NCBI GenBank assembly: GCA_963556695.1
Contig: CAUWAG010000014.1
Span: 372,001-436,000, forward strand
Length of the DNA stretch: 64,000 bases
Reading direction: 5' to 3'
Source: Anthostomella pinea
Taxonomy: Eukaryota; Ascomycota; Sordariomycetes; Xylariales; Xylariaceae
Made by a program: the position numbers and the translations under genes. How positions within the stretch are numbered: the stretch's first letter is position 1; every line of letters begins with the position of its first letter. The notes under the pieces are model-generated. The model worked only from the letters and a program-made list of their open reading frames with translations. It was not told where the DNA came from and ran no database searches. Of the stretch, positions 20,576-31,431 are shown piece after piece.

Positions 20576-21922
20576 CTGGGTGGACAAAAGTCTCCGCCCG
20601 ACCCACCACAATCTCCTTCAGATCAAAACAACGCGTCAATCACCCTTCGACTTCACCACTCTCTCAACACCGCAATTGATAATAGATTTACGATCTTTTG
20701 AAGACAAATTAAGCGGTAATCACGTCGCTAACGGCGAATTCACTTCAGAAGCTCGCTCGGCAATCGTGGCAGCGCGAATTGACAGCAGAACGCGTAGGGA
20801 TGTTGTAACCGCATTTAAAACGAAGCGCCTGAAAACCATCTCTGATATTATCACCAATTTTGAGGCCACTTTTACACCAAAATCTGCCCCAAGGAGCGGT
20901 CGCCCACCCGTTTTGAATACTCGCGAACGCGCTCATGTGATTGAGAAGGTGAGAGAGCTCCCCAGGTCGACGTGGCAGAAGATTTGAAATGAAGCCTGCG
21001 TTTTGTGCTCTCCCAAGACTATCAAGAGGATATGTCACGCACACGACCTCCAAAGTGGCGCGCAGCAAAGCGAATCAAGCTCACAGATGAGGACGCTCAG
21101 AAGAGGCTCGCTTTTGCCAATTATTATAGCACACCAGAGCGCCTAGAGGAGTTGTTGCGAGCTATATTCTCAGACGAATATACGGTCCAAAACTTATCCG
21201 ATAATCCAGGCAATTGGGCCATCCGATTCTCTTTAGAGCGGTACCGTTATGATCTCGTGAATGAGACGGATCACGACAAATCTCGTATTTCGATAATGGT
21301 GTGGTCTATGATCTGTCTACACGGCGGAGAAGGAGGACTAGGCAAGTTGGTCTTCTGCCCACTTGATCCGGATGCTCTGCGCGGAGGAGTATCCGCAGAG
21401 TCATACAAATGGGTTCTTGAGGAAGGCCTGCTTCCGTTCTACGAGGCTGGAGATCCTTTTGTTCAAGATAACGCGAAAATTCACCTCACTGGCAGTGTTC
21501 CGGAGTGGATAGAGGAGCACAGCATCCACTGTATTGACTGGCCTCCTCACAGCTCCGATATGAACCCAATCGAGCACGTTTGTCGACTTCTGAAGAAGAA
21601 CATACATGAAATCAAGCCTGAATTTTCTGAATTGAAGGATAATATCCCCCATTATCGCTACGCACACGAGTTAATTGAGCAGGCGTGGTCAGAGATCGAT
21701 CCGGAGCAGGTTCACGCCTTGATGGAGTCACTGGAGGACCGAATAGCTGCAGTGAGGCGCGCCGGTGGTTGGTATACACACTATTGACTTAGTTATTAAA
21801 TACAATTTATTTGAGAATTCTATTACCAGAATTGGATGCGTTATGGTTCAATTGAGTTGGAGGGTATAGTAGATGGAAAGGGTAAAATTGGGGATCGGGC
21901 GGAGACTTTTGTCCACGCATTG
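20576..21922 (+). mobile_element. Tc1/mariner-type element
   Basis: Terminal inverted repeats can be read at both ends: GGTGGACAAAAGTCTCCGCC on the left (from 20579) and its complement GGCGGAGACTTTTGTCCAC on the right (to about 21917), extended imperfectly outwards for about ten bases. The element is about 1.35 kb and carries a DDE transposase on the plus strand. A TA target duplication is not clean: TA is present on the left (20572-20573) but altered on the right. It interrupts the Fot/pogo transposase between NEFM and VLYNQHLYVLF. Confidence 0.8.
20580..21787 (+). pseudogene. Tc1/mariner transposase, one stop and one frameshift
   Basis: The N-terminal helix-turn-helix part (20580-20987) includes SAPRSGRPPVLNTRERAHV, a GRPP hook followed by a homeodomain-like helix. 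It is ended by TGA at 20985-20987 (QKI-stop-NEA), which a CGA-to-TGA change explains. The same frame goes on to TIKRICHAHDL, then the reading shifts near 21048 into PKWRAAKRIKLTDEDAQKR. The catalytic part is intact in sequence: Asp in IFSDEYTVQ, Asp in FVQDNAKIHLTG, and Glu in SSDMNPIEHVCRLLK. It ends RRAGGWYTHY. No ATG is present in the first piece. Confidence 0.8.
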
Positions 21923-22149
21923 TCCATGAATTCATTTGAGCAGTGGCTGCTATGGCTGTTGAGCACTAATAGGCGAAATTCATCCGGATCTTTAGGGGCA
22001 GTGTCTGGTAGGTAGATCTGGGGCTTAATTAGCACATAGTTAACGCCAGTTAATAGTAATTAACTTGCCTTTTTGAGCCATTACAGCACAATCTCGTTCA
22101 AAGACCAGCTGTTGATAGAATAGGTTGTGTAGACCTCCCTTCTTTTGCT

Positions 22150-22434
22150 TCTCACATCACAGACTTGGGATGACGTTGAAGCAAGTGTTCCAATTACGCT
22201 TTTAGGCAATACGCTAGTGCCTCTACGGACGCTCATTAGCTGGCGAGCTCTAGATGAGGATAGAGAGCGGTATGTCTTTTCTGCTCATATTGCGTTCGGT
22301 TGATGTTGAAATACACATTCCGACTACGCTTCAAGGCGATACTTCAATTATCTGTGCACGCAGATTGGACGGCCAGCTTAAGGCGGAAATTCTCTGCTAA
22401 AGGGACCCAACATTTGATAGGTACCGTAGGTTTG
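22150..22434. repeat. ~160-bp tandem repeat array, right part
   Basis: Copies matching the array at 11940-12448 start at about 22175 (GTTGAAGCAAG...ATTACGCTTTTAGGCAATACGCTAG) and 22305 (a shorter and more diverged copy). The bases just before (CATCACAGACTTGGGATGACG) match the end of the left array's unit at 12405-12425. The transposon pile therefore lies inside one array. Confidence 0.7.
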
Positions 22435-24300
22435 CATTGTTCATTTGCTTTTCCAAGCTGGACGGCCATGTGCAAGTCCCACCAGACGTTCTGGATGTGC
22501 TTTCGCGATACACAATACTGGTCCAACTCATGCCATTCGTAGCAGAGTCGTGAGGGGATTTATTGTGTCGACTTGGTCACCAATCCTACGTGTGCATCTG
22601 TATGCCTTTCTTGTCCTGACGTTGTCTCCCTTGGAAATTCAACGGAATGTTCCGACCACATTTCACTGACGGATGCTACAAGCCTGTGAGCGATCACTGG
22701 TGTGTGAGGCCTAAGACCATTGTTTGCAGAGCCTCCAAGTTTGCCCTCACGCTTTGATCCCATTTCTCACCAGTGATGTATTGAACCGATTAGATCTTGC
22801 GGACATGTATCTAGACTGAGCGGCATGCTTGGTGTATATATATATATACCATTGTCGACAGAACCGAGGGCCTTATCGACAGGATCGCCGACAGCGTCAC
22901 TAACAAGATCGCCGGACAGGCTAATCGACCCCTCATTCCACGGCATGACTGCTATAGACATATAGGATACAGCTAGATATCGGTGCCTCGAGAATTACCA
23001 GGCACCCGCAGCTGTTTTGTTCTCGCAGTACACAACTTCCCCTCCCTTTACCTCAATTTCTTCACACACAGCTTTCTGCTATTCTCTGTGCCCTGATTCA
23101 CGGATTAGAGGCTTTGAAATCTTCCGCAAGAAAACAAAAAGATATGTCCTTGTTCGATTCCTGGTTAGTCTTGCCCACGCCCTGTGCCCTAATCCATCAC
23201 CCCCGTCTCCCACGTTTGTGGTATTCTTCTCAAGGTGGTGAAATTCCCATATTGCTCCGGCCCACATTCCACGCCCACGCCCACGCCAACGCCCCAAGCC
23301 CTGACTCATGAGAGTTGCTGATTTTCCTGTCAGTCAACCCCAAAAGGTAATTACATCTCCCACCCCTCTGACTTATTCCTACTTTCTGCTTCCCTTTCAC
23401 ACCATTGTATCTGCCTTGCACAGCTTGAGGTATGTTGCTGCCTCGAAATCACTGCTCTCCTTCTCTTATGAGTTGCTCGTCACTACCCATGGACCCCGAT
23501 ACCCTCATCTGTCAAAACGGAACCACAAGGTGAGACACCAGTACACATTCATCACCATTTTGATCATGACACACACACTTGGACTCAGCCAGGCCTGTCA
23601 GAGTTGAAAATTTCCTCTGAACATACTTATCGATGCCCTACCTGGCCTATGCTGCGAAGCTGACCAAGTTTCCACTCAGCACCCTCCCACATTTGCCTCC
23701 CATACTTCAAGAGTTGATACCTTGTGCCCGTTCAGGCACATCAGAACTAATTGCGGTCATAGCTTTCTTTCTCGTGTATCTAGGTACCTCTACCATCAAG
23801 TTACAGGGCTGATGCGCCCCACCACCCCCCTATCAAACCACCAAAACAACCCGGGTTGAACTCTGATTACCACTCCCAGAGTAAGTACCTCATTGTCATA
23901 ACATTCAGGAAAACATATGTCACGAATTCTCTGTCCCTCTCCTCTCAACAAAAATTATCCCCTCATCTCTGTTCGTACCCTCCACTACCAACTCGTTCTC
24001 TCTCTTGTTCACCTGCTGTATTTTCTTACCGTATTTTATCGTTTCCACATCTAACATTGGGCTCACATCTACGCCCTTCCTTTCATCAACGATCAGGATA
24101 AATTCTGGCAGATTTTACTCCGGTGCCTAACCTCTACCTATCAACCATTCTTCTGGCATTTTTACCGTCTGCACCAGCTGTTCATTCGACACGGTCAAAC
24201 TTGCGGAAAGTGGAAGAGAACCACTGCAGGGTGTCCAGAGGAATGTAAGTCAACCCCGTACCCCGTCGACCCCATGCTCAATCGGTTCGAAAAGCGCGAG
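22435..24300. other. gene-free, pyrimidine-rich stretch
   Basis: No supported gene. From about 23000 to 24200 the plus strand is rich in C and T (long runs such as CCCCTCCC and TCTCTTG), with few G, and only short frames. It resembles a promoter/leader or an old repeat, but no copy of it was recognised elsewhere in the window. A short TA run is at 22838-22850. Confidence 0.4.
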
Positions 24301-24330
24301 ACCGAAGCCTAACCAAGCCGAAAAAGCGAG

Positions 24331-24480
24331 TCAAGACTCCGTTCTTTCATCCTCCGACGGTGACGCTGACGCTGACGGCGAGGAAGATGAAGAGATGCAT
24401 GACTCCGACGCTGACGCCGAGGGCTAGACCGACTCTGACGTTGACGCCGAGGGCGAGACCAACGACTAACTGACCGACGC
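24331..24480 (+). pseudogene. acidic Asp/Ala repeat coding remnant
   Basis: One frame reads a strongly acidic, repetitive peptide (SSDGDADADGEEDEE, then DSDADAEG, a stop, and TDSDVDAEGE). It is broken by TAG and ended by TAA. The codons GAC GCT GAC recur, so the DNA is a diverged microsatellite-like repeat. No family is assigned. A similar acidic stretch is at 36489-36704. Confidence 0.4.
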
Positions 24481-24962
24481 CTTTGAGAGCAGTGACAGCA
24501 TGATCGTTTCATGCGGCGACTTTGTTCCCATCCGCTTTACAAATCGCCGATCTACACCATCGCCTCTCGATCCAGAACCTGATCAGGGACGATACCACCA
24601 TGTCGAACTCGATGGTTCCCGATCGTCTCCTCCCGCTCTTCTCTATACCGCAAGGTCCTTTACCGTAGTAAATGCAAGGAGGAAAGGGCAAGGCGTAAGT
24701 ATAGCTTTTATAGCCTCTAGAAAGCCTTTACTAACCCACTAGCAGTACTGAGTGGAGGACACAAACTTCCTGTGATTCTCGGTAAGTTTTGACGCCTCTC
24801 TCTCTTCACATCTTCTGCAGATAACATAGAAGGTGTTAATTTGATTTATGCAAAGTTGGCGTTGTGTCTGCCCCTCCACGGGCGCAAAAGTAGATAATAG
24901 TGGCAGTCTGGGTCGGATCCCTTCTGGACCGTCCCTCTCTGGACTCATTGTCCTTGACCATC

Positions 24963-25180
24963 CCGTTACTGGCGAGGAACACCTTCACCGAGAAACATAT
25001 CTTCAAGGAACAGACACTAATCGAACTATCCAAGCAGAACCTAATGCCAAGACCGGCAAACTTCCCTCGCACCATTAGTAGATAACTCAGACAAGTACGG
25101 AAGATACAGATGCAGCGTCTTAACATACTCTACCACAACCCGTCTATGGCGGAGGCCCCTGCGCGCCGAGATGCGCAAGT
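24963..25180 (+). repeat. gene fragment, paralogue of 53553-53740
   Basis: The plus strand contains GAGGAACACCTTCACCGAG, later GAAGATACAGATGCAGCGTCT and GCCCCTGCGCGCCGAGATGC, in the same order as GAGGAACACGTCCTGAAGATGCAGATG and GCCCCTGCGAGCTGAGCTGC near 53555-53650. The copy at 53.6 kb has the better reading frame. The piece here has lost it and contains extra sequence in the middle. Confidence 0.5.
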
Positions 25181-25491
25181 AACCCCTTAAACCCTGAATA
25201 CGTGCGTTTTAGCGCTGTTCGTCTTGTACAAAACGGGCATGGCCTTAACAGAACACCTGCAAGTTGGAACTCAGTCTGCGCGGCAGTATTGCCTAACATT
25301 TAAATTTCCATATACGCACGGTCATTGGCTACAATCCCTGATCACGCTAAAACGTAGGTGTTCAGGCCCCTTAAGGGGATATGGTCACGCGGGGGGTCAT
25401 AGAGGAGACTGCTGCTGCCCGGCCCACTGAAGCCAGAGAACATGTCCACCAGCTAGAGTGTTCAGACCAATGAACAACTGAACTCGTAGGG

Positions 25492-26082
25492 GTGATCGAA
25501 CTAGACTTGGGTCCTTCGCCAGCCAATGGAAAGGGATACGACATGACCGACGCCGGCAAGGGCCTTCCTCGTTACACTCCAAACCCGAACGGAGACGGTA
25601 CTTCTGGCGGCGCGGCTTCTAACTCCACCGATCAGACTGACGATGGCACTGCATCGTCTTCTGCCACCACTCCTGCTGCTTCTTCCGGTCGTTGAGCCTG
25701 CCTCTGGTTTGCCTGCCTCTGTTCCTGCTCCGGCCGAGTCCGCCTCTGGTTCGTCTGCGTCTGGTCCTGCTCCATCTGCGTCCTGTCCTTCTCCATCTGC
25801 GTCTGGTGCTGCTTTTAACCTTCTTCCAGATATCGTTGTGCCGCCAGAGGCTCTTACGAACATCGAGACCCAGATGGTCATCATCCTCCCGTGCATGGAC
25901 GAAGACTACCGTACCATCGAGGGAGACAGCATGCTTACGTTGTACCCGATCGCCCCTCTCGACCGCTCTCCTCGACCGCTCCCCTCGACAGCTCCCTCGA
26001 TGCCGCTGTCTTTCCAATACGCAGCAAGTTGCCAGCACTGAGGCTATCTTGCCTCCTCAAGAGATGCACCGCATTGTTCGGT
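25492..26082 (+). pseudogene. Ser/Ala/Pro-rich low-complexity coding remnant
   Basis: Frames 25492-25695 and 25643-26041 (+) encode Ser/Ala/Pro-rich sequence (for example repeats of SASG and APSAS) and then a short globular-looking piece, TQMVIILPCMDEDYRTIEGD. That piece resembles the start of a glycosyltransferase fold such as fungal mannosyl-phosphoglycerate synthase, but this is a weak match from memory of the motif only. The frames shift into the phosphatase fragment that follows. Confidence 0.3.
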
Positions 26083-26328
26083 TTCCTTTGCGAGATCGCT
26101 CTCAATTTGACGCAGTCTATGATCAAAGTGGTTACCGACAAAGGAAACTACCCGATGCTCATCCACTGTACTCAAGGAAAGCATCGCACTGGGTGTGTCG
26201 TTGATGTCATCCGCATGACCAACTCATGGGACACGAAGAGAGTACTCGAAGAATACACCACGTTCGCCAGCGACAGGCTCGATTTGAGGTATGTTACATT
26301 CGCAACGTACAGCCCATACAATCCTTGA
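26083..26328 (+). pseudogene. Siw14-like tyrosine phosphatase fragment
   Basis: The C-terminal half of a fungal dual-specificity/tyrosine phosphatase is readable: LIHCTQGKHRTGCVVDVIRM, with catalytic Cys and Arg in HC-x5-R, followed by NSWDTKRVLEEYTTFASDR. This matches the PF03162-type family (yeast Siw14/Oca), which acts on inositol pyrophosphates or phosphotyrosine. The N-terminal half is missing or out of frame and the end is abrupt, so it is a fragment. Related decayed pieces are at 31021-31173 and 55812-55865. Confidence 0.65.
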
Positions 26329-26689
26329 CACTGACTGAATATTTATAGCGGGGAAAGGCTGGCTAGGGACCGACAAGCCCCTGGGACCCTTCATACCAAT
26401 GCCCTCTATTCCGTGTACACTTGTCGGTAGGGGCAACTGGTGTACAATGCCAGACGTGAGGGCGATCATTGTACCCACGGTAAGGGGGTTCCCGGGGCTT
26501 TACGCGAAATTCAGGAGCGTGGGTGACCTTGCTGAGAATCGGCCCAGCAGGTCATCAAGCAGATCCAGGACTGCTCATTAATGCCCCGAGTCTCTCAAGG
26601 GCCGACTTAGTAGGTCGAAAGATGGTAATTGAGCCAAATACTCGTGCTCATCCCCAGTACCGAAGCCCCTTTGAGAGACCCGGGCATCA

Positions 26690-26853
26690 ACAAGCTCTTT
26701 AGTGGCCAGAACAACGGTGACGGTAATGCCGTTGTGGCCCTGCCCCCCTCGGACCACGTGGCAATTGCGGCAAGTCAATCAAGATCAATTACAAGGGCAA
26801 CTCGGCCGCCGCCAAGGTCGTCGACACCTGTCCCGACTGTTGAGCTCAGCCCA
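26690..26853 (+). pseudogene. RlpA/expansin-like double-psi barrel fragment
   Basis: FSGQNNGDGNAVVALP and, after a one-base shift, NCGKSIKINYKGNSAAAKVV then DTCPDC and a stop match the middle of the secreted barrel protein at 32775-33438 (NCGKSIKITYQGKTAVAKVV). The DNA at 26757-26850 is clearly paralogous to 33056-33150. The copy is truncated on both sides. Confidence 0.65.
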
Positions 26854-27336
26854 CACGAGACCCAACCTTCCACACCGACACCCAACGATCGCTTGGGATC
26901 TCACCCTGGCGCGTGCCCACTGCCATTACCTACCTCGAACGCGCCTCACCTTTATTACCTACTCGAGTTCAAGGCCACCAAACCACAAGTATGTGCCACT
27001 CCCCCTTTCCCTCCTCGCACCTTCGACACAGCCTTCATGATCTCATCACCCGTGGCCATCAAGCACTACCTGGAGGCCTACCTGGAGCAATAGGCTGCGC
27101 TCCAGCGTTGGAATAAGCAAAGAACCGACGAAAAAGCCCAACGACCCCGACGATTACCCTTCTCATCGTGGCCCCCCGATAATCGGTGCACTGCCCCTCC
27201 GTACTGACAACTATTTCTGCCGCGGCTGCTCAGGCTCGAGGACTCAACGCCAACGACGGTGCCCGCCTTGCCGTGGCCACGCATGAGTTTAGCGTCGTGA
27301 TGAACATGCCGTACGACAGAGACGCAGAAGACGCAG

Positions 27337-27660
27337 ATAGAGATGATGGCGTCACGGCGCACGGTCTACGACTACTCTCCAACGACAGACATGGCCTTGT
27401 TCGTCGAAGCAGCTGAACGCCAGCTTTTGCAATTATTCAAGAAGATAGACCGAGAGGTTCATGAGTGGGGCACGAAAGACATCCGAAGCGTCTTTCCAGC
27501 AATTGCTGCCAAGTCCTACGAAACTCGCACTCGCGATGGAAAACTGGACAAAGAGGAGCTCCATGGCGCATTTCAACGCGCCGGCATCGCGGTCCCCTGA
27601 CGCAGATTGGATGCGTTCTTCCAGGATATGGACAACACCCCTCGTTGTCAACAGGGAGGC
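27337..27660 (+). pseudogene. EF-hand fragment, similar to Ca-regulated mitochondrial carriers
   Basis: One frame reads EAAERQLLQLFKKIDRE, a 23-residue interruption, then RDGKLDKEELHGAFQRAGIA, a TGA at 27598-27600 and, still in frame, RRLDAFFQDMDNT. EF-hand loops with the DGKLDKEEL pattern followed by a second helix-loop start are typical of the N-terminal domain of calcium-dependent mitochondrial ATP-Mg/Pi carriers in fungi. The interruption may be an unspliced or mutated intron. No carrier repeats follow, so it is a fragment. Confidence 0.55.
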
Positions 27661-27693
27661 AAAGGCAGAAGGAGAAGCAGTCAGCGGACAATA

Positions 27694-28010
27694 TGGAGCC
27701 GTTCACTCCCTATTACTCGGGGAATGACTCCCACCCAGGGCGGCCCGTTTACTACTTCCGCATGATGAACGGTGTGAAGGCTCCCCAGGCCATGTACCCC
27801 TATGAAGGGAGTAGGCTACCATATGCCTTCTGCAGGTAGCATGGAGCCCTTCACGCGCTCTGACGCAGGGATGACTCCGACCCAGGACTGGAGCCAGCCT
27901 CCGGTTCCCTGGCCCCAGACGCCGGCTACGCCAACGCCCAGCAGACTGTACGGAGGAGCATATGCGCCCAGAAACAGTGATCTAGATCTACGCCCAAGGC
28001 TACGTCGCTG
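27694..28010 (+). repeat. imperfect tandem duplication of a ~45-bp coding segment
   Basis: ATGGAGCCGTTCACTCCC (27694) and ATGGAGCCCTTCACGCGC (27840) start two related segments of about 45 bases (both continue to GGGAATGACTCC..CCAGG or GGGATGACTCCGACCCAGG). The second is followed by Pro-rich coding sequence (PPVPWPQTPATPTPSR). A Pro/Tyr-rich protein of unknown kind may be the source. Confidence 0.4.
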
Positions 28011-30958
28011 ATGGCTTGGGTGACGGTACCTGCTCAAACTGCGTTGTGCTCACGGGATGAGGACCATGTGCAGTTTCAGCAATGCCCAGAGGCGGGGCTG
28101 CCATCCAGTCCCCTCGTAACTTCTCGAGTCGAAAAGCTGCCAGGCTCAGACTGAACAGAGTCTCAACCGACGCCCTGGTGTTCACCAGCTCCCCTGCCGC
28201 TCCGTGTAGCCCTGCCGGGATGGGATTGGGCAACTAGAACCTGCTTCCAGGTAAGTCATTGGCGAGGGCGGCCTGCCTGATCCTCCGCCTCGTTGCGCGC
28301 GATCAATGGTGTCTGACTATGGAACATGGACTAATATAAAAACGACAGTTTCCCAGCAGCCCCGACAAGTCAGCGAGGTAGAGCAGTCCCGAGTAGTCCG
28401 CGAGGCGGACCCCAAGAACCCGAACTGGACACCAGCGCTTGCGAGGTGGTGACACCCTCCGTCTGAGGCTCGCGGTCGCATTCATGCCATGCGCTTGGGC
28501 CCTGGTGTCGTTCGAAGTTCGAAGATGACATCTTAATAATGGGCTACCGGAGTGGAGAGAATGGCAGGCATGTCGATAACGGTGATGCCATCAATCCGGT
28601 ATTACACCCGGCATTCAGCAGCGTGTTCGTCGTTCCGACCAGGATTTCCCCTTGAGGACAGCAGCTGGCAGGCCCTCGTGAAGGCTGGGTCCAAGACTTT
28701 CATAACATGAACTTGGGCCGCACTGCCGGTGCCAATGCCCTTCATCATGGTCGGCGTAGCCAGATTATGGGACCTGGATGTTCTCCGGCTTTTGCCCCCA
28801 TCCTGTTCCAAGCCCCGATCCTGTTCCAAGCCCCGGCAGCCTTCCATCCTCAGGTGCGACACCACTCTGGTATTGCACCCGGTCTTCAGCAAGGGAAGCA
28901 ATTTCCCGGCTTTTGTCCCTGCATTCTATTAACCGCCTTTCTCTTTAGGCGCATTTAACAATATCGCTCGTGTCAAACAGTCAGTATGCAACGCTGAGTT
29001 CGACAAGGCAATGAGCGAGTGGATGAAGATGACCGGCTGGTCTCAAAAGTAGGGTGTTATCGCTCGACGGACCTAGAGGCTGTGAGAATTTGTCGACAAT
29101 GCCAATGGACACAAACACTCGTCTGCAAGCAACTATGACGGTGCAACATGGGTCGGGACTGCTACCAGCAACGTTGCTGAAGGGATCAGACGCAGCAATG
29201 TTGACTATCGTCGCCAAAAGCCAACGCCTGATGCCGTTTCACTGTAAGCGAAAGAACCTTCCCTTGCGCACCAGAGATCTGCATATGTCTCACGTGTGTG
29301 CTACGCAGGTCAGCGCTCTGTCTCATTGTCAACTTTGCGCACTGGCAAGATCATCTGGAGCGTGGCGAACCAATCCCAACCATCCCGCGAGGAAAGAATC
29401 CGGAGTGGAACCAAGCCCTCATAGCCAAAAATGCGTCCATCGTCCGCAGAGCATTGCACAGTCCTCTGCCGATAGATCGAGGTGTTGAACGGGGCAAAAG
29501 TGGATTGCTGGCTTCTCTGCCAGTAGCCTATTTAACACGAGGCTCTAAGCCCGCACGCCGCGCCGGAGCGCTCACTCTCCAGGACGCCGAGCAGATCTGG
29601 TTCGACTAGGGCCCCTCAGACACAGCTCGAACGGCCATCACAAGACGACTAGGTCCACATGCTTTTCCCGTCAAGCAGCGGAGCTACGAGACGCCGTCTG
29701 GCAATTCGTCCTGGGGTCGCAGGACGGTCAGATCGTCGTGCCGCAGTTGCAGAAGATTGTCCAAGCGCCATGCACTGCCTGGTCTTTGATAAGCACGAAT
29801 TTGAGCAGAACACTGGGCGGGCGTGAGCCAGTACAGCTTCGAGGCCAGTTGGCACCAAGATGCCCAGATCTTCCCTGCGAAGTCGAAACTCACAATTGCT
29901 CCAGTGGTTTTCTCCATCTTCACAAGGAGGATCACAACGTGGCAATTGTCCAGACGAATTCGTTTGCCAATCTCATCATTTCCAATGTCCTATCTCTCTG
30001 GTTGAGGGATCATGATAGGTTGCGAGCTGGCTTCATGTTCCCGACCCAGCGGATTGAGAGATGGTATCGATCTTGGAATCAATTCAGGCTCCGCCGGGTT
30101 GCGAGACGCAGCCGTTCGCGAATTTGCTGATGTCCGCCGATCTCTGCCGTCCAATATCGATTCGGGAGAAACAGTATCGGAAGTCGAATCCAAGAAGCTT
30201 CAAGTCGGACCCGAGACAGTCGTTAACTGGCAGCATCTCTGACAGCACCGGTTGCGCACACGCCGTCAGACACGAGGAGCGCATGATCGCCTAGTGCGTC
30301 TAGGCTGTTTCGGAGTGGATGTGATGGGTTTCTGCTCTGATACCGCTTGGACATTTGAGAGCATGGACATCTCGCCGATCAGTATTGCTTCTCGTAGGCA
30401 CGAAGAGCATGATGGACTGCGGCGATTGTCCTACTCCTATTCCACCTCCCATCTGGCTGGAGGATGAGAACCTGCTGGCGCGATTCCGGGAGGTCAACCG
30501 CGAGCGCACGGCTACCAATGGCCGACGAGCGCGTATCTGCACAACGATAAAGCAGAGCCTGATGGCAGCATCAAGACTTGTATGAAGTGCAAATCCACGC
30601 ACGGCGAGGACGACGACATGGACAGACCTGAGAGGCTAGACAAGAACCTCGAGGCTGCGTTGGTAGAAGGAGACTGGCATGGCTGCCCGCAGTGCCGACG
30701 CATGCTCTCCCTTGGGGATGGATGTCATCATTTGTGGTGAGTGTCTCTTCTCTTGTCCCTCTCCTGAAGCTCCCGGAGGCTCCAATACCCTTTTGTTGAT
30801 TTCCTCCATTCAACGCCACTACAAGCACCAGCACCTGTCAAACAGTGCGTTGATGGTTCATATGGTGGTGTTCGTGTTTTCAGTGCTGATTGTGTGTTCT
30901 GAAGGTCTGCCACGTGGCCTTGGTGTCCAAAATGCACCAATGGCCCGTGCACTGTTCA
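28011..30958. other. no supported gene
   Basis: Many short frames occur on both strands. The longest (29054-29488 and 29298-29609, +) overlap each other and resemble no family. A piece at 28980-29050 reads FDKAMSEWMKMTGW before a stop, which looks like the end of a real protein, but I cannot name it. The stretch is probably more of the fragment mosaic. Confidence 0.35.
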
Positions 30959-31173
30959 GTGCACTGCCACCTCCCTAACGCCACGGTGGCTTGTGTGCCA
31001 TTCAACAGCACGACCACGAAGCAAGCTACACCATGCTTATACACTACAATCAAGGCAAGTATCGGACCAGATGTGTCGTTGGTGTCGTCCGCATGACAAA
31101 ATCATTGAACACCAAGAGATTCCTGGAAGAATATACCAAGTTCGCAGCTTCTAAGGCTGGTGATGCCCGGTAA
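30959..31173 (+). pseudogene. second phosphatase fragment plus a 40-bp shared segment
   Basis: The left part (30959-31001) shares the segment CACTGCCACCTCCCT..ACGCCACGGTGGCTTG with 48359-48400. The right part (31021-31173) reads MLIHYNQGKYRTRCVVGVVR and FLEEYTKFAASK, a diverged copy of the phosphatase at 26083-26328. The catalytic Cys is Tyr (HC to HY) and the Gly after Arg-Thr is Arg, so the signature loop is destroyed. Confidence 0.6.
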
Positions 31174-31431
31174 AACCCCGGCAGGGGGGTTCTATTGAAG
31201 TGCCGTTATCCATCTAATGACGAACGAGCCATGGCATTTTCTCCGATGTCAACACGGAGACTATCCATCATGCCGATGCTGGCAAAGTCAAAGATGAAGA
31301 CGAAACGCTGCTCACGTTGTTGGGTGCCGCCAGGCCGCCGCCACTCATGGTGGTCCCGACCGGAAGAACACAGATATAGCCACCTTGACAACAAGAACTG
31401 CCAGCCGACATCTTGACTTGCGGATATCAAT

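Larger units (their letters stand above)
12449..22140 (-). mobile_element. 5'-truncated Fot/pogo-type DNA transposon, host of three nested insertions
   Basis: The pieces of one transposase read right to left at 22140-21925, 20570-20150, 13646-13266 and 12683-12590. The gaps are filled by a Tc1/mariner element, a chromovirus and a SINE. The left (3') end is inferred at 12449, just after a TA (12447-12448), where the 11-base motif ATGTGGGACAG occurs twice, the same doubled-motif design as the terminal repeat of the other Fot/pogo copy at 42849. The right end has no terminal repeat and lacks the N-terminal DNA-binding part, so it is truncated near 22140, next to satellite sequence. Removing the insertions gives a shared reading frame across each junction, which is the main proof. 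Confidence 0.75.
12590..22140 (-). pseudogene. Fot/pogo transposase remnant in four pieces
   Basis: In coding order: a piece with NSWSLNEIVL followed by TAA and WL (22140-22070), matching the GWTSNEIGLEWL block of pogo transposases; a piece with DPDEFRLLVLNSHSSH (about 22000-21925), where family members have DGH, so the second catalytic Asp is Asn; then LYVLFPAYM, a probable 45-base intron (about 20479-20523, GTAGGT to CTAACCAAAGTAG), and SHIFQSLDLTVFS (third Asp intact in LDL) up to 20150; then ETPKQRTGVRSVARAYDEMV and a basic tail to 13400, a stop (TAG) at 13427-13429 or nearby, an acidic stretch with another TAG; and the C-terminus ending RQPARYRENN at 12590. At least three stops and a catalytic change make it non-functional. 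Confidence 0.75.
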
